Source: Eublepharis macularius (taxonomy: Eukaryota; Chordata; Lepidosauria; Squamata; Eublepharidae). Taken from it: a stretch of 64,000 bases of DNA. Positions within the stretch are counted from its first letter, which is position 1. Each line of letters opens with the position of its first letter. The DNA lies in contig NC_072801.1 in the NCBI RefSeq assembly GCF_028583425.1, positions 62,883,766-62,947,765 of the forward strand. Direction: 5' to 3'. Under the pieces are notes generated by a model. That model worked only from the letters and a program-made list of their open reading frames with translations, did no database searches and had not been told where the DNA came from. Below are positions 1-12,390 of the stretch, one piece after another. A program made the position numbers and the translations under genes.

Positions 1-794
1 TAGGATGGAGGGGGGGGGGAGAAAGAAAGAGGCTCCACTTCTTCCTACAAAGAGCAAAGGGTGGCTGGTAACGCCCTTGGCTGCCAACCAAGGCAGGTGC
101 AACCCGCTGAGCATATCTTTGCCAGGCAACCACCTGCCACAGCTGCCACACCCTTGCCCAAGAACCCGGGAGCAACTCGTCTGTCCCACTTGCCCCTGCT
201 GTAACCCACAAGGATTCTCTTTCCTTTCAAGGAAAGCCCTGATATTGTACTGTCTCCCACTGCGCAAATGTATTTCACTCCTACAATACACTCCCAGGTT
301 TACTCCCATTTGCCAGGGATTAATACAGGGCAAACCACCACCCCCCTTCATGTGTGGTGGCTCATTTACAAATACCAGCACTGGTTTGTCTTTAGATAGT
401 GTAACTTTTTCGCTCTTTGCAAATAAGGACACAAAGATTAGACTCCTCATTCTCTGTGATTTAGATTCACTAAATCTTTTACTTACACATAACACACTCT
501 CTAACCCAAACCGGGCATGCATGCCACATTGACCCTATGCCCACATCCCCTATACTCTCCTTTGCCATTCATCCAGCTCCTATATACCCTTGTACCCACA
601 AACTTCAGCATGAGATAGCAAATTGTCTCACTGTTCTAGAGTTAACGCCTCTGCTTTCTGCAATCAGAACTTCAGAGTTTTGACATGTTACCAAGAAGGC
701 ATACAAATGTATCTCCACCTATACAGGGAGAAACCTATCCACTATCTCACCTACCCCCCCCTCCCCAAATCAAAATGGCATAAAAATGTAACTG
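1..794. other. intergenic, no gene seen
   Basis: A 175-codon open frame (5-532) has no domain, signal or splice context; treated as chance. Confidence 0.5.
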
Positions 795-1065
795 GAGCCC
801 TGCTGGATCAAACCAATGGTTCATGCAGTCCAGTATTCTGTTTTCTACAGCGACCAGCAATACTCCAGAAGATCAACAAACAAGCAGGGCAACAGAGGCC
901 AAGATCTCCCACTGTCATTTCCTCTCCCCTCACGCAGTAATTGGTATTCAGAGGTATATTGCCTCTGAACACAGAGGTTCCATTTTCCATTATGGTTTAT
1001 ACCCACTGACAGGCCTATTCTTCATGAATCTGTCTTATCTCCTCTGGCATTGGGCATCTCCTCTT
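795..1065 (+). repeat. degraded reptile interspersed repeat
   Basis: GAGCCCTGCTGGATCAAACC, GGTATTCAGAGGTATATTGC and TTCATGAATCTGTCTTA occur in the order of the repeat that is better kept at 58150-58470. Confidence 0.4.
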
Positions 1066-2559
1066 TGCCCAAAGACCCCATTAATTCCTGGTGTTCCGCT
1101 CTACCACTCTAAACCACCATGTCGAATTTCTGTCTGAATAGGCCTGGTGTCTCAGTTCCAGTCCTTCCCTGCAGCCTCACCCTGCCCTACCACATTAATG
1201 GGCCAACTCTGTTCCACACACAAAAAAAATTCCCCACTTCCACACACAACGTACTTCCACAACATTCCACACAGTCTCCCAATCGCCACACTCCTGCCCA
1301 CCTGGGGGACAGGCCAACATCCGACCAAAGGAGTCTGAAGCAGTGAGAAAAGTGCCAAGCTACCCTGAGCCCTGTCAAGCAGTGCCCAGCTGAGTGGCAC
1401 TAACGAGCCAGCTGCGCCCTCGTTAGCTAATTAATTTGCTGAGCAATCCCTGGGTGAGGCCATTAGGGTGGTGGCAAACAATTGCCTCTGGCCCCTGGAG
1501 GCCCTGACAAATCCAGGATTCCTAGTGTTCAGTGTCCCTTTCTCTAGAATCACCACCAGACTCTAAACTCCCTGAAAACAAAAGGCAGATCAAGTGTGAA
1601 AATGGAAAGCCACAGGGAATCACCTCACTGGGTCCCCAAATTTTACAATGCGCCCTGAAGCTGCCACCCTCCCCACAACAGAATTCTTGTGCCTTTAAGC
1701 ACTTCTACATACAGAAATTAAACTGGTGCCATTGGGATGTGGAGCTAAGAAAAGCTTTACCTGCTGAGTTTCTGCCTGTTGTGAAACTGTAAAAGGCACA
1801 GGAGCCCTGCCAGGAAAAGAAGGTAGCGACCATAAATTGGGGGAAAGTTGGGGAAATTAGGGCTGCCAACTGACCAGGTGGTAAAAACAACGGCCTGACC
1901 TGCTCCTATTTCATTTCCGTGGCGCTGTGCTGAAGATTAACATCTGCTAATTGCTCAACTCAAAGGGTTGTTAAAAAGGGGAGCTACAAGGGCCAGTTCA
2001 AAAGTTAGCATCCTTAATGAAGTCGCAAGTGGCACGCTGGAATGGGACTCCTAAGGCACCCTGCAGAGGGCCCAGCACGTCCGATCTGGGGCTCTCCAAA
2101 CGCAGATTGTCCAAGGATTCATTCCAAATCTGAATCAACACTGAATCATGTACCTGTTTTACCCTGTAACTCATGACAGTGGCGAAACAGGGTATTTATT
2201 TTTATTTTATTTTATTGAAAACACCACACCTTTCCACCTAATCCAGGCCTCTGGCAGCTTTCGATCAAAAATAACCACCCAGAACAGTCTACGCAGTAGA
2301 AACAAAAGCAACTAAAAACTTATAGACGGCAAGAAGTATCCTAAAAATAGCAGTCAGACGTCTCCAGAGGCCAAAGTGAATAGTGATGTTACCTGACGAA
2401 GAGAACAAGGGAGGTAAGTTTGGGTGCTGCTACGGAAGCGACCTTGCTCCCTGCTGCTACCCACCTTCACTTGCTTTTGAGAGGGATACCCCGAAGAGGG
2501 CTTAGCAGAAGATCTTGAGGCATGGGAAGATGCTTAAGGAAGTGGACAAACCTCCAAGT
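1066..2559. other. intergenic, no gene seen
   Basis: Unique-looking, mixed-composition DNA. Nothing that reads as protein or a known repeat. Confidence 0.5.
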
Positions 2560-2945
2560 ATCCTGATCCCTGCCTTTCGTGGGCTTCCACAGGTAAGAAC
2601 CACTTCTTCAAATTCCTCAAAACTTGTAGCCACTGAAGATTTTTCAGCACTGGCAACAGATGATTAGATCTGCCGGCCTCGTTGGCCACCATATTGTGAA
2701 ATGTGAATCAGTCCAAGTTTTCAAACAGTCTTCTTAAGAAGTCCATACATAAGATGTTGCAGCAATCAAATCTGGAAGTTTCCAGAGAAAGGGATAACAA
2801 TGGCAAAACCAGTTCTTGTGTGAAGGTACTATGGGCCAGGGAGCCACCTGAGAATTCAATGGCAAGGATGAACCTCATAGCGCTGGACCAAATGCCGGAC
2901 CCCATCAAAACCAGGATAAATACCAACACCAAGATAACTGAGCTG
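2560..2945 (-). repeat. LINE fragment (CR1/L2-like), antisense, diverged
   Basis: GATGTTGCAGCAATCAAATC, GGAAGTTTCCAGAGAAAGGG and the preceding AGTCCAAGTTTTCAAACAGT mirror the order seen at 19620-19850. Older copy. Confidence 0.35.
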
Positions 2946-2961
2946 AACTTATATAAGTGAA

Positions 2962-3033
2962 AGTTTGTGTGGCCTAACAGATAAGATGTCTGACTTCAGA
3001 TCGTAAGCTTGAGGGTTTGAGCCCCTTCATGAC
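2962..3033 (+). repeat. tRNA-Arg-like sequence (SINE head or pseudogene)
   Basis: GTGTGGCCTAACAGATAAG, GTCTGACTTCAGATC and the B-box-like GAGGGTTTGAGCCCCTTCAT follow the order of vertebrate tRNA-Arg(TCG), with the anticodon position now TCA. The acceptor ends no longer pair well, so I call it tRNA-derived, not a working gene. Confidence 0.55.
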
Positions 3034-3262
3034 ATACCACTTTCACCCTGACCCGGATCGCCCCTGCTAACCCAATCTCGTCATCTTGGAAACGAAGCAG
3101 GGTCACTCACAACTGAAACTTGGATGGCAGACCACCAAGGAAGACCAGGGTCGCTATACAGAGGCAGGCAATGGTAAACCACTTCTGAACAACTCTTGCC
3201 TGGAAACCCCTATGGGGTCGTCGTAAATCAACTGTGACTTGACCACACTTTCCTCTACCACC
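3034..3262 (+). repeat. 5S-rRNA-derived SINE
   Basis: The head follows 5S rRNA: CATACCACTTTCACCCTGA, AATCTCGTCATCTTGGAAAC, GAAGCAGGGTC and ACTTGGATGGCAGACC. The tail (GGCAGGCAATGGTAAACCAC, GGGGTCGTCGTAAATCAACT) is that of a reptile SINE. It abuts the tRNA-Arg-like block with no gap. Confidence 0.7.
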
Positions 3263-4938
3263 AAGTGATAAATAGCATATGCAAATGAACAAATCAGCAT
3301 ATTCCACAGGATGGAGAAATTCACTCTGGTCAAGAGGGTTGATGATGATGGCCGGCTGGAAATTCCTGAATTCAGAATATGCGGTGAAGGAAGAAGAAAG
3401 GGCTCAGAAGCCAAGACTCCTGGTTTGTTCCATGGGGAGGCAGTGGCTTAAAACAGCAAGGATGATGAAACGTAGTACTCATATTGTGTTTTTTTAAAAG
3501 AAGGCAAGTCCCTCCCTCCACAGAGAATGCCCTGCCAATGCCCCCCTGCCCTTGGCTGGTGGTTTGGGACTGGCAGCACCTTATGGAATTGCAAGAATGC
3601 CCTTGAAAGCCCACAACTGGACTGTCACAAGCACGTTAACCTGAACAGTGAGCACTCCAAACCCTCACCCTCCAGGCACTGAACGGTCAATGAAAAAGGA
3701 AAAAAAAAAGGAGATTGGGCAGGGGACAGCAAAGAGGGAAGAGACGAATTCTAAGTACGACAGATCATTTGCGTGATGCTGAAGACAGATGGGAGGAAGG
3801 CCAGATCAAACCCACTGGGCTTCTAGGCCCAGTGGGTTTGATCTGGCCCGAATACTCCAAAAGAAAGCCACAAGGCATGGCACCATGCCCAGGGGTAATT
3901 GGTTCCAAATGCGTCTCTCTCTGGGGTGCGGCATGGGTAAGAAAGAAATGGGTAAGGCAGAAAACGCAGTTCTCTGCAGAGGTGCCAGTAGCATTCATCT
4001 TCAAAGCCAATTGAAGATGAGAAGCCAGTAGGGAGTGGTGCCTAGTGTTCAAATGAGGAGAGGCTGAGAGCCAGGACTCCTGGGTTCTCTGGACCAGGAA
4101 GGGGCTTAGCAGGAGAGAGGAAGGGAGGAACAAGCGTGAAAGGGTTAAGAATGGGAACCAATGCTCCATGGGCCGAGACCTTCCTATAATTGTTAGTTAA
4201 GAGAGCCACAGGAGTTTGTTTTGCTTGGGATGGTTGAAATATTTCTGGTGTGGCTGCCTCCCCAATCTCGGAGGCTCCTTAAACCCTCGGAAGGCGGTGC
4301 CCAGCTCACATACTCTGCTTGCTCTCAGCAGCCAGCTCAAGACTATTTGCATTAGGAGTCTTGTTTGGTTTTTTTGCTGTTCACCTGTCAAAAGTTCTTG
4401 TCACACAAATACAACAAGAAGTATTTCAGGACAAGCCTACCAGGTGCCCTGGTGAACTCGGGGAGTCAAGCCTGTTAAGTCCTTCCTTGTTTCAGCCCAC
4501 AGTCACCTCTGAGGAAGCCAAGGCAGTCCTGGTTTCTGGTCCCCTCTGCCAGTGACCCCGGAAGAACTCAGGCTGTTAAGGTCCCAGACAGTTCCAAAGT
4601 TCAAACAAAGAGGAGGGGGGAAATAGGCACTGCTCACTTTGCATTCAGTGAACAAGCTTGCTTTGTGTATCACAGCAAGCCAGCCAGGCCCCTCCTGCAG
4701 GGCTTGCTTGTGAGCCCCCCACCAATCAACCTGTGAAATACCACAGCCTTGTAGGACTGAGTTACTTCCCTGCTCACCTGGGGTGAGCTCTAGTGAAAAA
4801 AGGAAAAATACCACCGTAACAATCTAACTGCTTACACTCTTTACTCTCAGTTCAACTTTTAAACAAACCAATAGAATATATAACCACTTGTCAGTGCCTG
4901 TTCATATACAAGTCAGGTAACAACACTTCTCCAGATAC
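3263..4938. other. intergenic, repeat scraps
   Basis: Contains the 3799-3848 hairpin and a recurring CCAGGACTCCTGGGTTCTCT motif (4070-4090). No gene seen. Confidence 0.5.
3799..3848. repeat. perfect 22-bp hairpin
   Basis: GGCCAGATCAAACCCACTGG plus GC pairs without mismatch to 3827-3848, with a 6-base loop (TTCTAG). No element of known family surrounds it. Confidence 0.8.
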
Positions 4939-4946
4939 ATAAAGAG

Positions 4947-5350
4947 CAGGGCTCATTTCGAAGGGGAATGCAGTTCCGGCAGTTCCCCAAAGAGGTCACA
5001 TGTCAGGTGGCCTCGTCCACCTGACTCATGGCCATTTTGGGCCTGTTTCGTCCTGGATTGGGGCCGAAATGGCCCGGATCGGGCCTCTGACAGGTGGTAG
5101 ATCACTCTCCTGTTCAGCAGCGGCTTGATCCTGACCATTTTGGGCCCCTTTTTGCCATTTTGGGCCCAATTTCGGCCCTGAATGGCCAGGATTGGGTCCA
5201 AAGCCGCCAGGATAAGTGATGTCAGGGGGTGTGGCATATGCAAATCAGTTATGCTAATGACACATTTCCAGTGATGTCAAGGGGTGTGGCATATACTAAT
5301 GAGTTATGCTAATGAGTTCCTCCAGCTCTTTTTCTACGAAATGACACCTG
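4947..5350. mobile_element. non-autonomous hAT element with 8-bp target duplication
   Basis: Ends are CAGGGCTCATTTCG and the inverted form of CAGGTGTCATTTCG. A perfect 8-base duplication ATAAAGAG flanks it at 4939-4946 and 5351-5358, the hAT hallmark. The interior repeats CATTTTGGGCC and a GGGTGTGGCATAT unit near the right end; no transposase frame is present. Confidence 0.8.
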
Positions 5351-5358
5351 ATAAAGAG

Positions 5359-7192
5359 GATCACCCATATTATAATCCTTAAGTAGGTATAATTCCATTA
5401 ATCAGTCCAGTAATTTATTTTATCTTTTGCAGGAGTTCATCATTCCAGACACCATCCTCTTTGTTGTGTATCACCTGGGGTGAGCATCAATTGTCTATGG
5501 GCGAGCAGTGAGTGGTCAATAATACCATGTTATGTTTGTTTCTCTCTCTGTAGTATCAGCCTTCTAAGGTTAGTCTTAAAACTAGGCGTACATGCAGCTT
5601 GCTCCATCTAACCTCTGCCAGAAGTGCTAGTAATACAGAGAGGACTGGAGAGCTGGAGGGAAGGAAGATATGCACAGGGACCAGTTTCCCACTGCTTCTC
5701 TCTTGGACCTATGACTTTTGGATTCAAACCAGGGGGCAAAGAGGAAGACATGATGGCAGCCACATTAAACACTGTGCTGCATTTTCATAGGCGGCCACTA
5801 TAGCACTGCATTATTATCGCTCCCATAGCGCTGTGTTATCCCTTCTCTACCTGCTGGCCAGAAAGCAGAGAAAATGGACCTTGGAAAGAACAGTACGACC
5901 AGTGTGCTGGTTAGGGCTGGCGTGCCACTTTGTGTAGGTGGTTGTTTACCTCACTTATCCCATCCTGGAGCCGTTTGTTAACCAGAAACAGGAATGAGGG
6001 TTTTCTGCCCCCTAGCCCTGCCACCATTAGCATTCAGATGAAGTCCTATAAAAAACGGCGGGATTCAGTTAAGACACGCTGATACAGCTACCAGCAACTA
6101 CTACAAAGCTAGCAAACACTAGAAATATAAATGCTGCCACTATTAAACAGGTACAGTGTGAGAGTGTATGACCCTCGGTCTGGCTAGCGTGCAAGCTTCA
6201 TATGAAGTAAATAAATGCCACTGGTCTCTGGAGGGTGCAGGTCCCACTTTGTCCTTCCACTGACATCTCCAGTATTAGCTACCCTAGTGACACCCAAGGA
6301 ATCCTGGCCCCTTTCCCAGCAGTATGCAGAGCAACCCCTCCTCTCCTTCATTACCACTTCTTCCCCAAACTCCCCTTAACTCTTTATTTGCCTATCCATG
6401 ATGCAGAATTTAGAGGCAGAAGGAGTTTGTACATCTAGGAGTCAACAAGAATTTGGGAGCCAGTGAACTCGGCTTCTTTGAGAGGACGACAGGATTTAGC
6501 AGATGATGGAAAGGGGAATATCAAAAGCCCAAGGATTTCCTGGAGCGGGTTGAGGGCAGAAGCATGGGGAAGAAGATAGTCGGGAGCCAGGAGTGTTTGA
6601 AAAATGCCCCAGAGGAGTTATAGCAAAGGAACAGGAATCCTGGGTTCTCTAGAAGCAGGATGGGGAAATGCATGGGCCACAGCCAAGTCGCCAGGAGCCA
6701 GGACTCCTGGGTCCTTTGGGCCTCTCTGGGGTGACTGCTGCTATCTTTGTAACGATCACGGACACAGGCTGACAGACAAACTCGGCTTAAATGTGTGTTA
6801 CTGGTGCGTGTGTCAAGTTTGTGTTTGTGAGTGTGCAACTTCTGCATCTGCCCCGCATGGCCTCCACCCCTTCTCCGGAGCACACGGCACGCCTGCTAAT
6901 TGTTGTGCCGGCCGGTTCATATGACTCTTAACGTATCCAGACCTTCTGCCAAGATCGCTGTTCCAAGTTTAGGACGAAGCAGAGAGGGTTGGGAGGGGGG
7001 CAGGGAACAGGCGGCTTCCATGGCGTATACGTGCCCATTGCTGCTATAAATATCAGTTGCCTGAAACATAACTGGTGCTCAAGTCCAGTGGAGACGTCCT
7101 ACGGGAAACTCAGAGAGGCAATGGGAATTAACCAGTCTCTCTCAGTTCTTGTCCCAATTCAATGTGAAGCCAGACATGAAATCATCTTCTTT
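5359..7192. other. intergenic, no gene seen
   Basis: Two more copies of the CAGGACTCCTGGGT motif (6625-6650, 6693-6715). The 120-codon minus frame at 6521-6883 is low in protein character. Confidence 0.5.
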
Positions 7193-7372
7193 TTAAATCA
7201 CAATGTTCAACTTTTGCTGTATGGGGCTTAAGGCGCCATTGTGAGCTAGCCCCTCTGTTCTGAGAGTTTTGAACAAATGCTTGTTCAGCCCATCAATGGA
7301 CACCTCAATGTCAGGGAAGTACGTCTCCCCAAAGTACTTTTTCTTTTCTGATAAAAAGTCAGCCAAAGCTCC
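7193..7372 (-). other. unassigned exon-like open frame
   Basis: On the minus strand a frame of 59 codons runs from just after a TAG acceptor-like site (7373-7374) to a TAA at 7193. It reads like real protein: GALADFLSEKKKYFGE, then YFPDIEVSIDGLNKHLF and KTLRTEGLAHNG, with a balanced composition unlike the low-complexity frames nearby. I do not recognise the family and see no partner exon or clear donor. It could be a lone exon, a processed fragment or a decayed transposon gene. Confidence 0.25.
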
Positions 7373-10300
7373 CTACAGCAGTTCACACACAGCACACGAA
7401 AAATCATTAAGGATTGGGGAACAACCCCACCGCTAACAACTAAAACTGTATTTTCATAAATCTATTTCACCAAAATATGAACACATTCAGGATTATGAAA
7501 TCAGACAGAGAGACTCTTCAGATACAAAGAGCTACTCTGCAGCTAACGGCCAGCGGATGCCTTTTGAATAACGCATACCACAGTAGTTGAATAGTGCAGA
7601 GAGAAAGAAAGAATGTGGTTTTAGACCAAAGAGCATTACTTCTGTACTTAATCACCTAACTACAGAATGTCCCAGCTTTTCATTGGTTAAATTACCCCTT
7701 CCTATTTAAATTTTTCATGGGGTGGCAGGGTACGAGTTATAATCTAGAAGTAAAGTCACCTGTCAAATCTGACTTTTTAGACGTTGTTCAGGTCGCTTTC
7801 TTCTTCAATATAAAAAAAGGGAGCAAAGTTGTTCCACTATTCTATTGATCGCACATCTGGAAAAAAACATGGGCAAAACAAAAGCTTCTGCCACAATAAA
7901 ATCATTAAGTCTTTAAGGTTCCACAAGACTCTTCCCTGTTTTTGCCACAACAGTCTAACATAGCTATCCCCTCTGGAATTCAGCGCTCTGTTGACACAGC
8001 AAATGCTAAGAATTCTCTAGATCTGCAGATCATATCTAGGCACTTTGGTGGACTTCTAGATAAAACTACTTAATTGAATTGATGAAATTCAGATGGTTCT
8101 TTCAGCTGCCTCGAATTAGAGGTTAGTCACACAGAGAGAGAGAGAAGCTTCAAATACCTCTCTTTTTTTGTCATGAAAACACAAAGCTGCATTCCTGGCA
8201 TGCTTGATGTTATTTTGGGGCATAAAACAAAAATTCCTGGACTTTTTGTCTCAAAAGGCAACGGGCGCATGTGCCCAATTACATTTGCAATTCATTTGGT
8301 GACATTTTCAATCTTTTCAACCCACGGAGCGCCTCCCTGCTACATGTCTGGCTGCAGCAAACACATTAATACTGCAATCAATTACATTATCCTTAAGGAT
8401 TTGTGTTTTGTGCAAAAAACCGGCAGCACAAACCCCTTGCAGCAAGAAACCTGCATTAACTAGACATTCTGATTACACAGCTGGGCCTACTCTTGCCGGT
8501 AAATCCGAGTGTACAGGGTGGGGGCAGCAAGACCCACCCCTGGCTATGACTGACCCTAGCTACCCAAATCATCCATTCCTTTACATTCTCCTTCCTCGTA
8601 ATCGAGTTTCAGGTTAGATGCACTGATTCCTCAGCAATGTTAAAAGAGAGGCCTTTGCGGTACTGAAGGCATTTCTTCAAGGCAGAGACAGTTCTCTCCA
8701 TCCCTCCCAGCACCAATGGGTTTTCTTTCATACTACTGGGTGACAGGCTTTGAGGAGCAAAAAAGGAATCCATACTTAAGCAAAGCCCAGTATGGGGATA
8801 AAGGTAGGAGATGAAGGGGGGGGGAGATCAGAAGAAACCTTGCAGAAATTCCCTAGCTGATGTCCTCTGGCTGGGCGCAAATAAAACAGGATAAAGGAAC
8901 AGAGACAGCCAGTACCGGGAATGGATATAAGAGGGTTAGGGCAGATAGACAGATAAGAGAACAAAGGGTATGGAGCAATGGCTGAAAAACCAGCGTCCAT
9001 ACCTGGACACAATTAAATAAGTGAAAGGCCAGGAGGCAGGTGCATGAATTCACAGAGAATCAGGAAATCAAAAGCAAACAGAGGCTGAGCCCAAAGGAGG
9101 CAATGGGTGGGGTGGTGGGGTGGAGATGGACTGGAAAATGTCAAGCATCATCAATTGTTTTAACATGAGGACAAATGGATGACATTCCAGGCAATTTCCC
9201 CCCCACCCCCCATACAAGGCCAAATGACATTTTCCCAGCAGTTTCCAGATTCCAAGCAAAAGATCACCCTCAGGGAACTGCAGTGTCACATCTCTGTATG
9301 TTTCACCCACAGCTTGGACCATTAAGGCAAACATCTGGACATCAGTGACAGACTGCCCACCCCCTCCCCCTCTCCCAGCCCGCAGAAGACCCTTGCCATG
9401 ATCCACTGTTCCAGAGAGCCGCACAAGCAGAAGCCGCAAGAGCAGGCAGAGTAAGGAGGCCCTGTATGGAGCACACTGTACCTTAGCAGACAGACGAGCT
9501 CTCCCCTCCCCACTCCTGGCAGAGAGAGATGTTGACACCTCCAAGGCCCAACAGCAACTGAGCAGCAACTGGCGAAGGGGAGGAGTCCGGGTGCTGTGGC
9601 CATGCCCACCCTGACCAATCACCGCAAAGAGGGTGTGGCAGTGGTGGAGGGGGGAGAAATCCAACTGCAAGGGAAAGAGAGGCTGGGAAAGGCAGTCACT
9701 CACACACGCCTTAGGGGGTGGGAATAAAATGAGTGACTGGACAGCCAGCCAAGCAGAGGAAGCAGAGTAGGTGGGTCTTTTGGAGGCTGAATGGATTTCT
9801 TTGTGTATGGACCGATCTTGAGAGGAAGGGAGACGGGAAGGATGAATGAGGTCTATTGTCTGCTGGGAGGGGGTTGGGATTACGTCAGAGAATAGGATCC
9901 CCCCTTCTCTGCTATTCAAACCAACTAATGGACCCTCCTACATATCTCAGCCTCCCCTCCTCCTCCTCCTCCTCCTCCTCCACATATCCCACTAGAGCAC
10001 TAACTCCCAAACATCATGCTACAAAAGATACATTAAAAACATGAAGCCATATGTGAGGGAGGTTGCCTGTTGCATCTCACTGTGAGTCACTGCTCTGACT
10101 TTGCCGGCTTTCAATCAATTTCTGCTGGAGGCGAGTGAGCAATTCTGCTTAATCTCTGCATTGTGTGATTGGGTAGACAGAGACGTTTCAGAATTGCCCA
10201 CTGTTGGAAGAGGTTGCCCATAGAATCCTGCACAAATTACTGGCCTCTTAGCCACCACTGGAGGTAGATAAATCTGCCTCATTGAAGGTGGATAAATTTG

Positions 10301-11383
10301 CCTCATAACATGTGATTGGATCATCCAAGGATGCTACAGAAATTACTTGCTCTCATATCAGATGTGACTGGATCATTCATTCACCACTGCTGAAAAAATG
10401 GAGGAAAAAAACTACATAATATCAGATGAGGCTGCCTGCTGTATCCCTGTATGAGTCATTGGCTTTGCCTCTTTCCAGTCAGGAGGCAAACACAAGTTGT
10501 GCAGAAGCATACCAGGTGTGCTCCTCTGAGGTCAGATAATTATTATTCTTGCATACTCTGAAGGATAAATTTTGGGGGTATAAAACTGAATTCTGCTTCC
10601 CTATTTTAATTCAGGAAAAAAAGTATGTCTGGTGGTATGGAAACAACAACAGCTTCTCTTCCTACAGAATCCTGAATGCAAATCCTATTTTTCAAGTCTG
10701 TATCCAGACAGATAGTAACAGATCTGGACAAGTGATACCTGAAGGCATGTCTGAATGGGGACAAGGGTGCCATTAAGTTGCTGGAACTTCCTGATTTTTA
10801 AATATCTTTACAAACCATTGGCCTGCAATGCAAGGAATTATGCAGGTAGAAAGAATAACCAACTGGGAAACTTCCTCAACCAAAATATACCTCTGCAGGA
10901 TACTACGAACTTCAGCAGCCAGTTTCCTCATCTCCCCCTTTGCTCTCCCCCCGTTTCAACTCTCACACACTTGCTCTCAACCTTTCATGGTTCCCGGAGG
11001 CCAATGAGGAGGGTTTGGTCCTCATCAGGCTATCCTTCCTCTCCCTCTTTTCCTTTTGGTTACTTTGCAAAGTCATCTTTTTCTGCATAGCAAGGGAGTC
11101 CCCTTGAGTATGGGGAAACTTCTACCTTGACTGTGGGTGGCCTGGTTTTGCTGCTTTTGTGACTGGCGCAAGCCACCCACTTGCCTCCTATTAGAGGGAA
11201 TGAAAATATGTTTGTTAAGTACCTGTGACTGGCCTACAAAACTCTATCTGTGTTTCTCACGGAGTGCTTCCTCCCTGGCATTTGTGATCTGTCAGAGGGC
11301 CTTCCGCAAGGAGCAGGGCCTTCTTGAAGGTCACCCTGGAGCTCCGGAAAGCCCTTCTGTGTGCGATTTGGTTAGCTCTCTCA
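7373..11383. other. intergenic with one long unexplained open frame
   Basis: 9068-9919 (minus) is open for 283 codons but leucine/serine-rich and without a recognisable domain. 10,040-10,460 holds loosely repeated units (GAGTCACTG / GAGTCATTGG; GGTAGATAAATCTGCCTCAT / GGTGGATAAATTTGCCTCAT). Confidence 0.45.
9955..9981 (+). repeat. (TCC)n microsatellite
   Basis: Eight or nine TCC/CTC units in a row. Confidence 0.9.
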
Positions 11384-11471
11384 CAGTGCAATCCTAAACA
11401 GAATTGTTCCAATCTAAGCCCAATGAAATCAATGGTCTTAGACTGCAGTAATTCTGCTTAGGGTTGCACTG
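11384..11471. mobile_element. short palindromic MITE
   Basis: An 88-base near-palindrome: CAGTGCAATCCTAAACAGAA at one end and its near complement (CTGCTTAGGGTTGCACTG) at the other. I recognise it as an abundant reptile repeat. Confidence 0.55.
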
Positions 11472-11603
11472 TTACAATTATTATTATTTATTACATTTCT
11501 AGTCTGCTCTCCCCGCAAATGGGCTCAGAGCGGAGTACAATAAATATACAGCAGCCTTGTTTTGCTTGACTTTGGAGACTTCATAGTATTTTAAAGATTA
11601 ATG

Positions 11604-11631
11604 ACTCCGTCCGTCCGTCCGTCTATCTATC
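11604..11631 (+). repeat. (CCGT)n/(CTAT)n compound microsatellite
   Basis: Four CCGT units followed by CTATCTAT; it sits in a diverged copy of a hammerhead-type repeat arm. Confidence 0.8.
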
Positions 11632-12257
11632 ATAAGCTTTCAGGAACCAGAGGATCTGACAAACTCATGAAATCTTTGGGCACAATGGATTTGTTAGTCT
11701 TTCGAGTGTTGCTTTCCTACATCAGACTAGTATTTTGACCCCTTTGGAATTCTTAGTGGTGGTTCTTGTCTGCTGCGTTGCTGCTCTTGGTTATTTTAAC
11801 ATGGACATATCAACATACTTATTTTCTATTCTCCTTTGCAACTGAGAAATGAAAATCAGAACAGAAATTGCAAGTGTACACAGGCTGCTTCCACACAGAG
11901 ATGATTCTCTCATTTCATGCTGAGAATGCAGAGGCATTCGTCACAGTGCCAATGGAGAGTCCACAAAGCAGTTTTCCCTGCTCTTTTCTTGCCTCAACTC
12001 CCTGCCGTCACCCCACCCCTGGAGCTTTTGTTAAAAAGGGAAATGCCAGATTGCTCTAGTATTATACTGTTACAATTACTTATTGCTTTCATGTAGTAAT
12101 TCCAGGTTTCATTTTTAAACCAAAGTAATTATCCAGCTCTTTTCATTGTAGAATTATGAGGAGACATGTGCACCTTTCCCCTTAAATCTCTGCAGCGAAA
12201 AGAGTTAGATACTTGCTTTTTTAAAATGAAAGCTGGAAACTAGTAGTTTGCAGCAAT

Positions 12258-12390
12258 AGGTTGTTTTGGTTGAGTAGCCATGTTGGTCTGCAGTAGACGA
12301 CCAAGGACTGAGGCGGGCAGCACCTTAAAGACCAAGAAAATTTCCATTCTGTAAGCTTTTGAGAGTCAAGCTCCCTTCATCAGATATAAG
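12258..12390 (-). mobile_element. decayed single-arm copy of the hammerhead repeat family
   Basis: Family tail (GTTGAGTAGCCATGTTGGTC) and CACCTTAAAGACCAAG block, followed by the core region. The GAAA box has become AAAA on the minus strand. Confidence 0.5.

Noticed and set aside
2962-3033. Functional tRNA-Arg gene
   Set aside because: Acceptor stem does not pair well, the anticodon position is changed to TCA and it runs into a 5S-type SINE.
9068-9919. 283-codon minus-strand open frame as a gene
   Set aside because: No domain, no start or splice context, low-complexity proline and leucine stretches; kept only as a weak finding.
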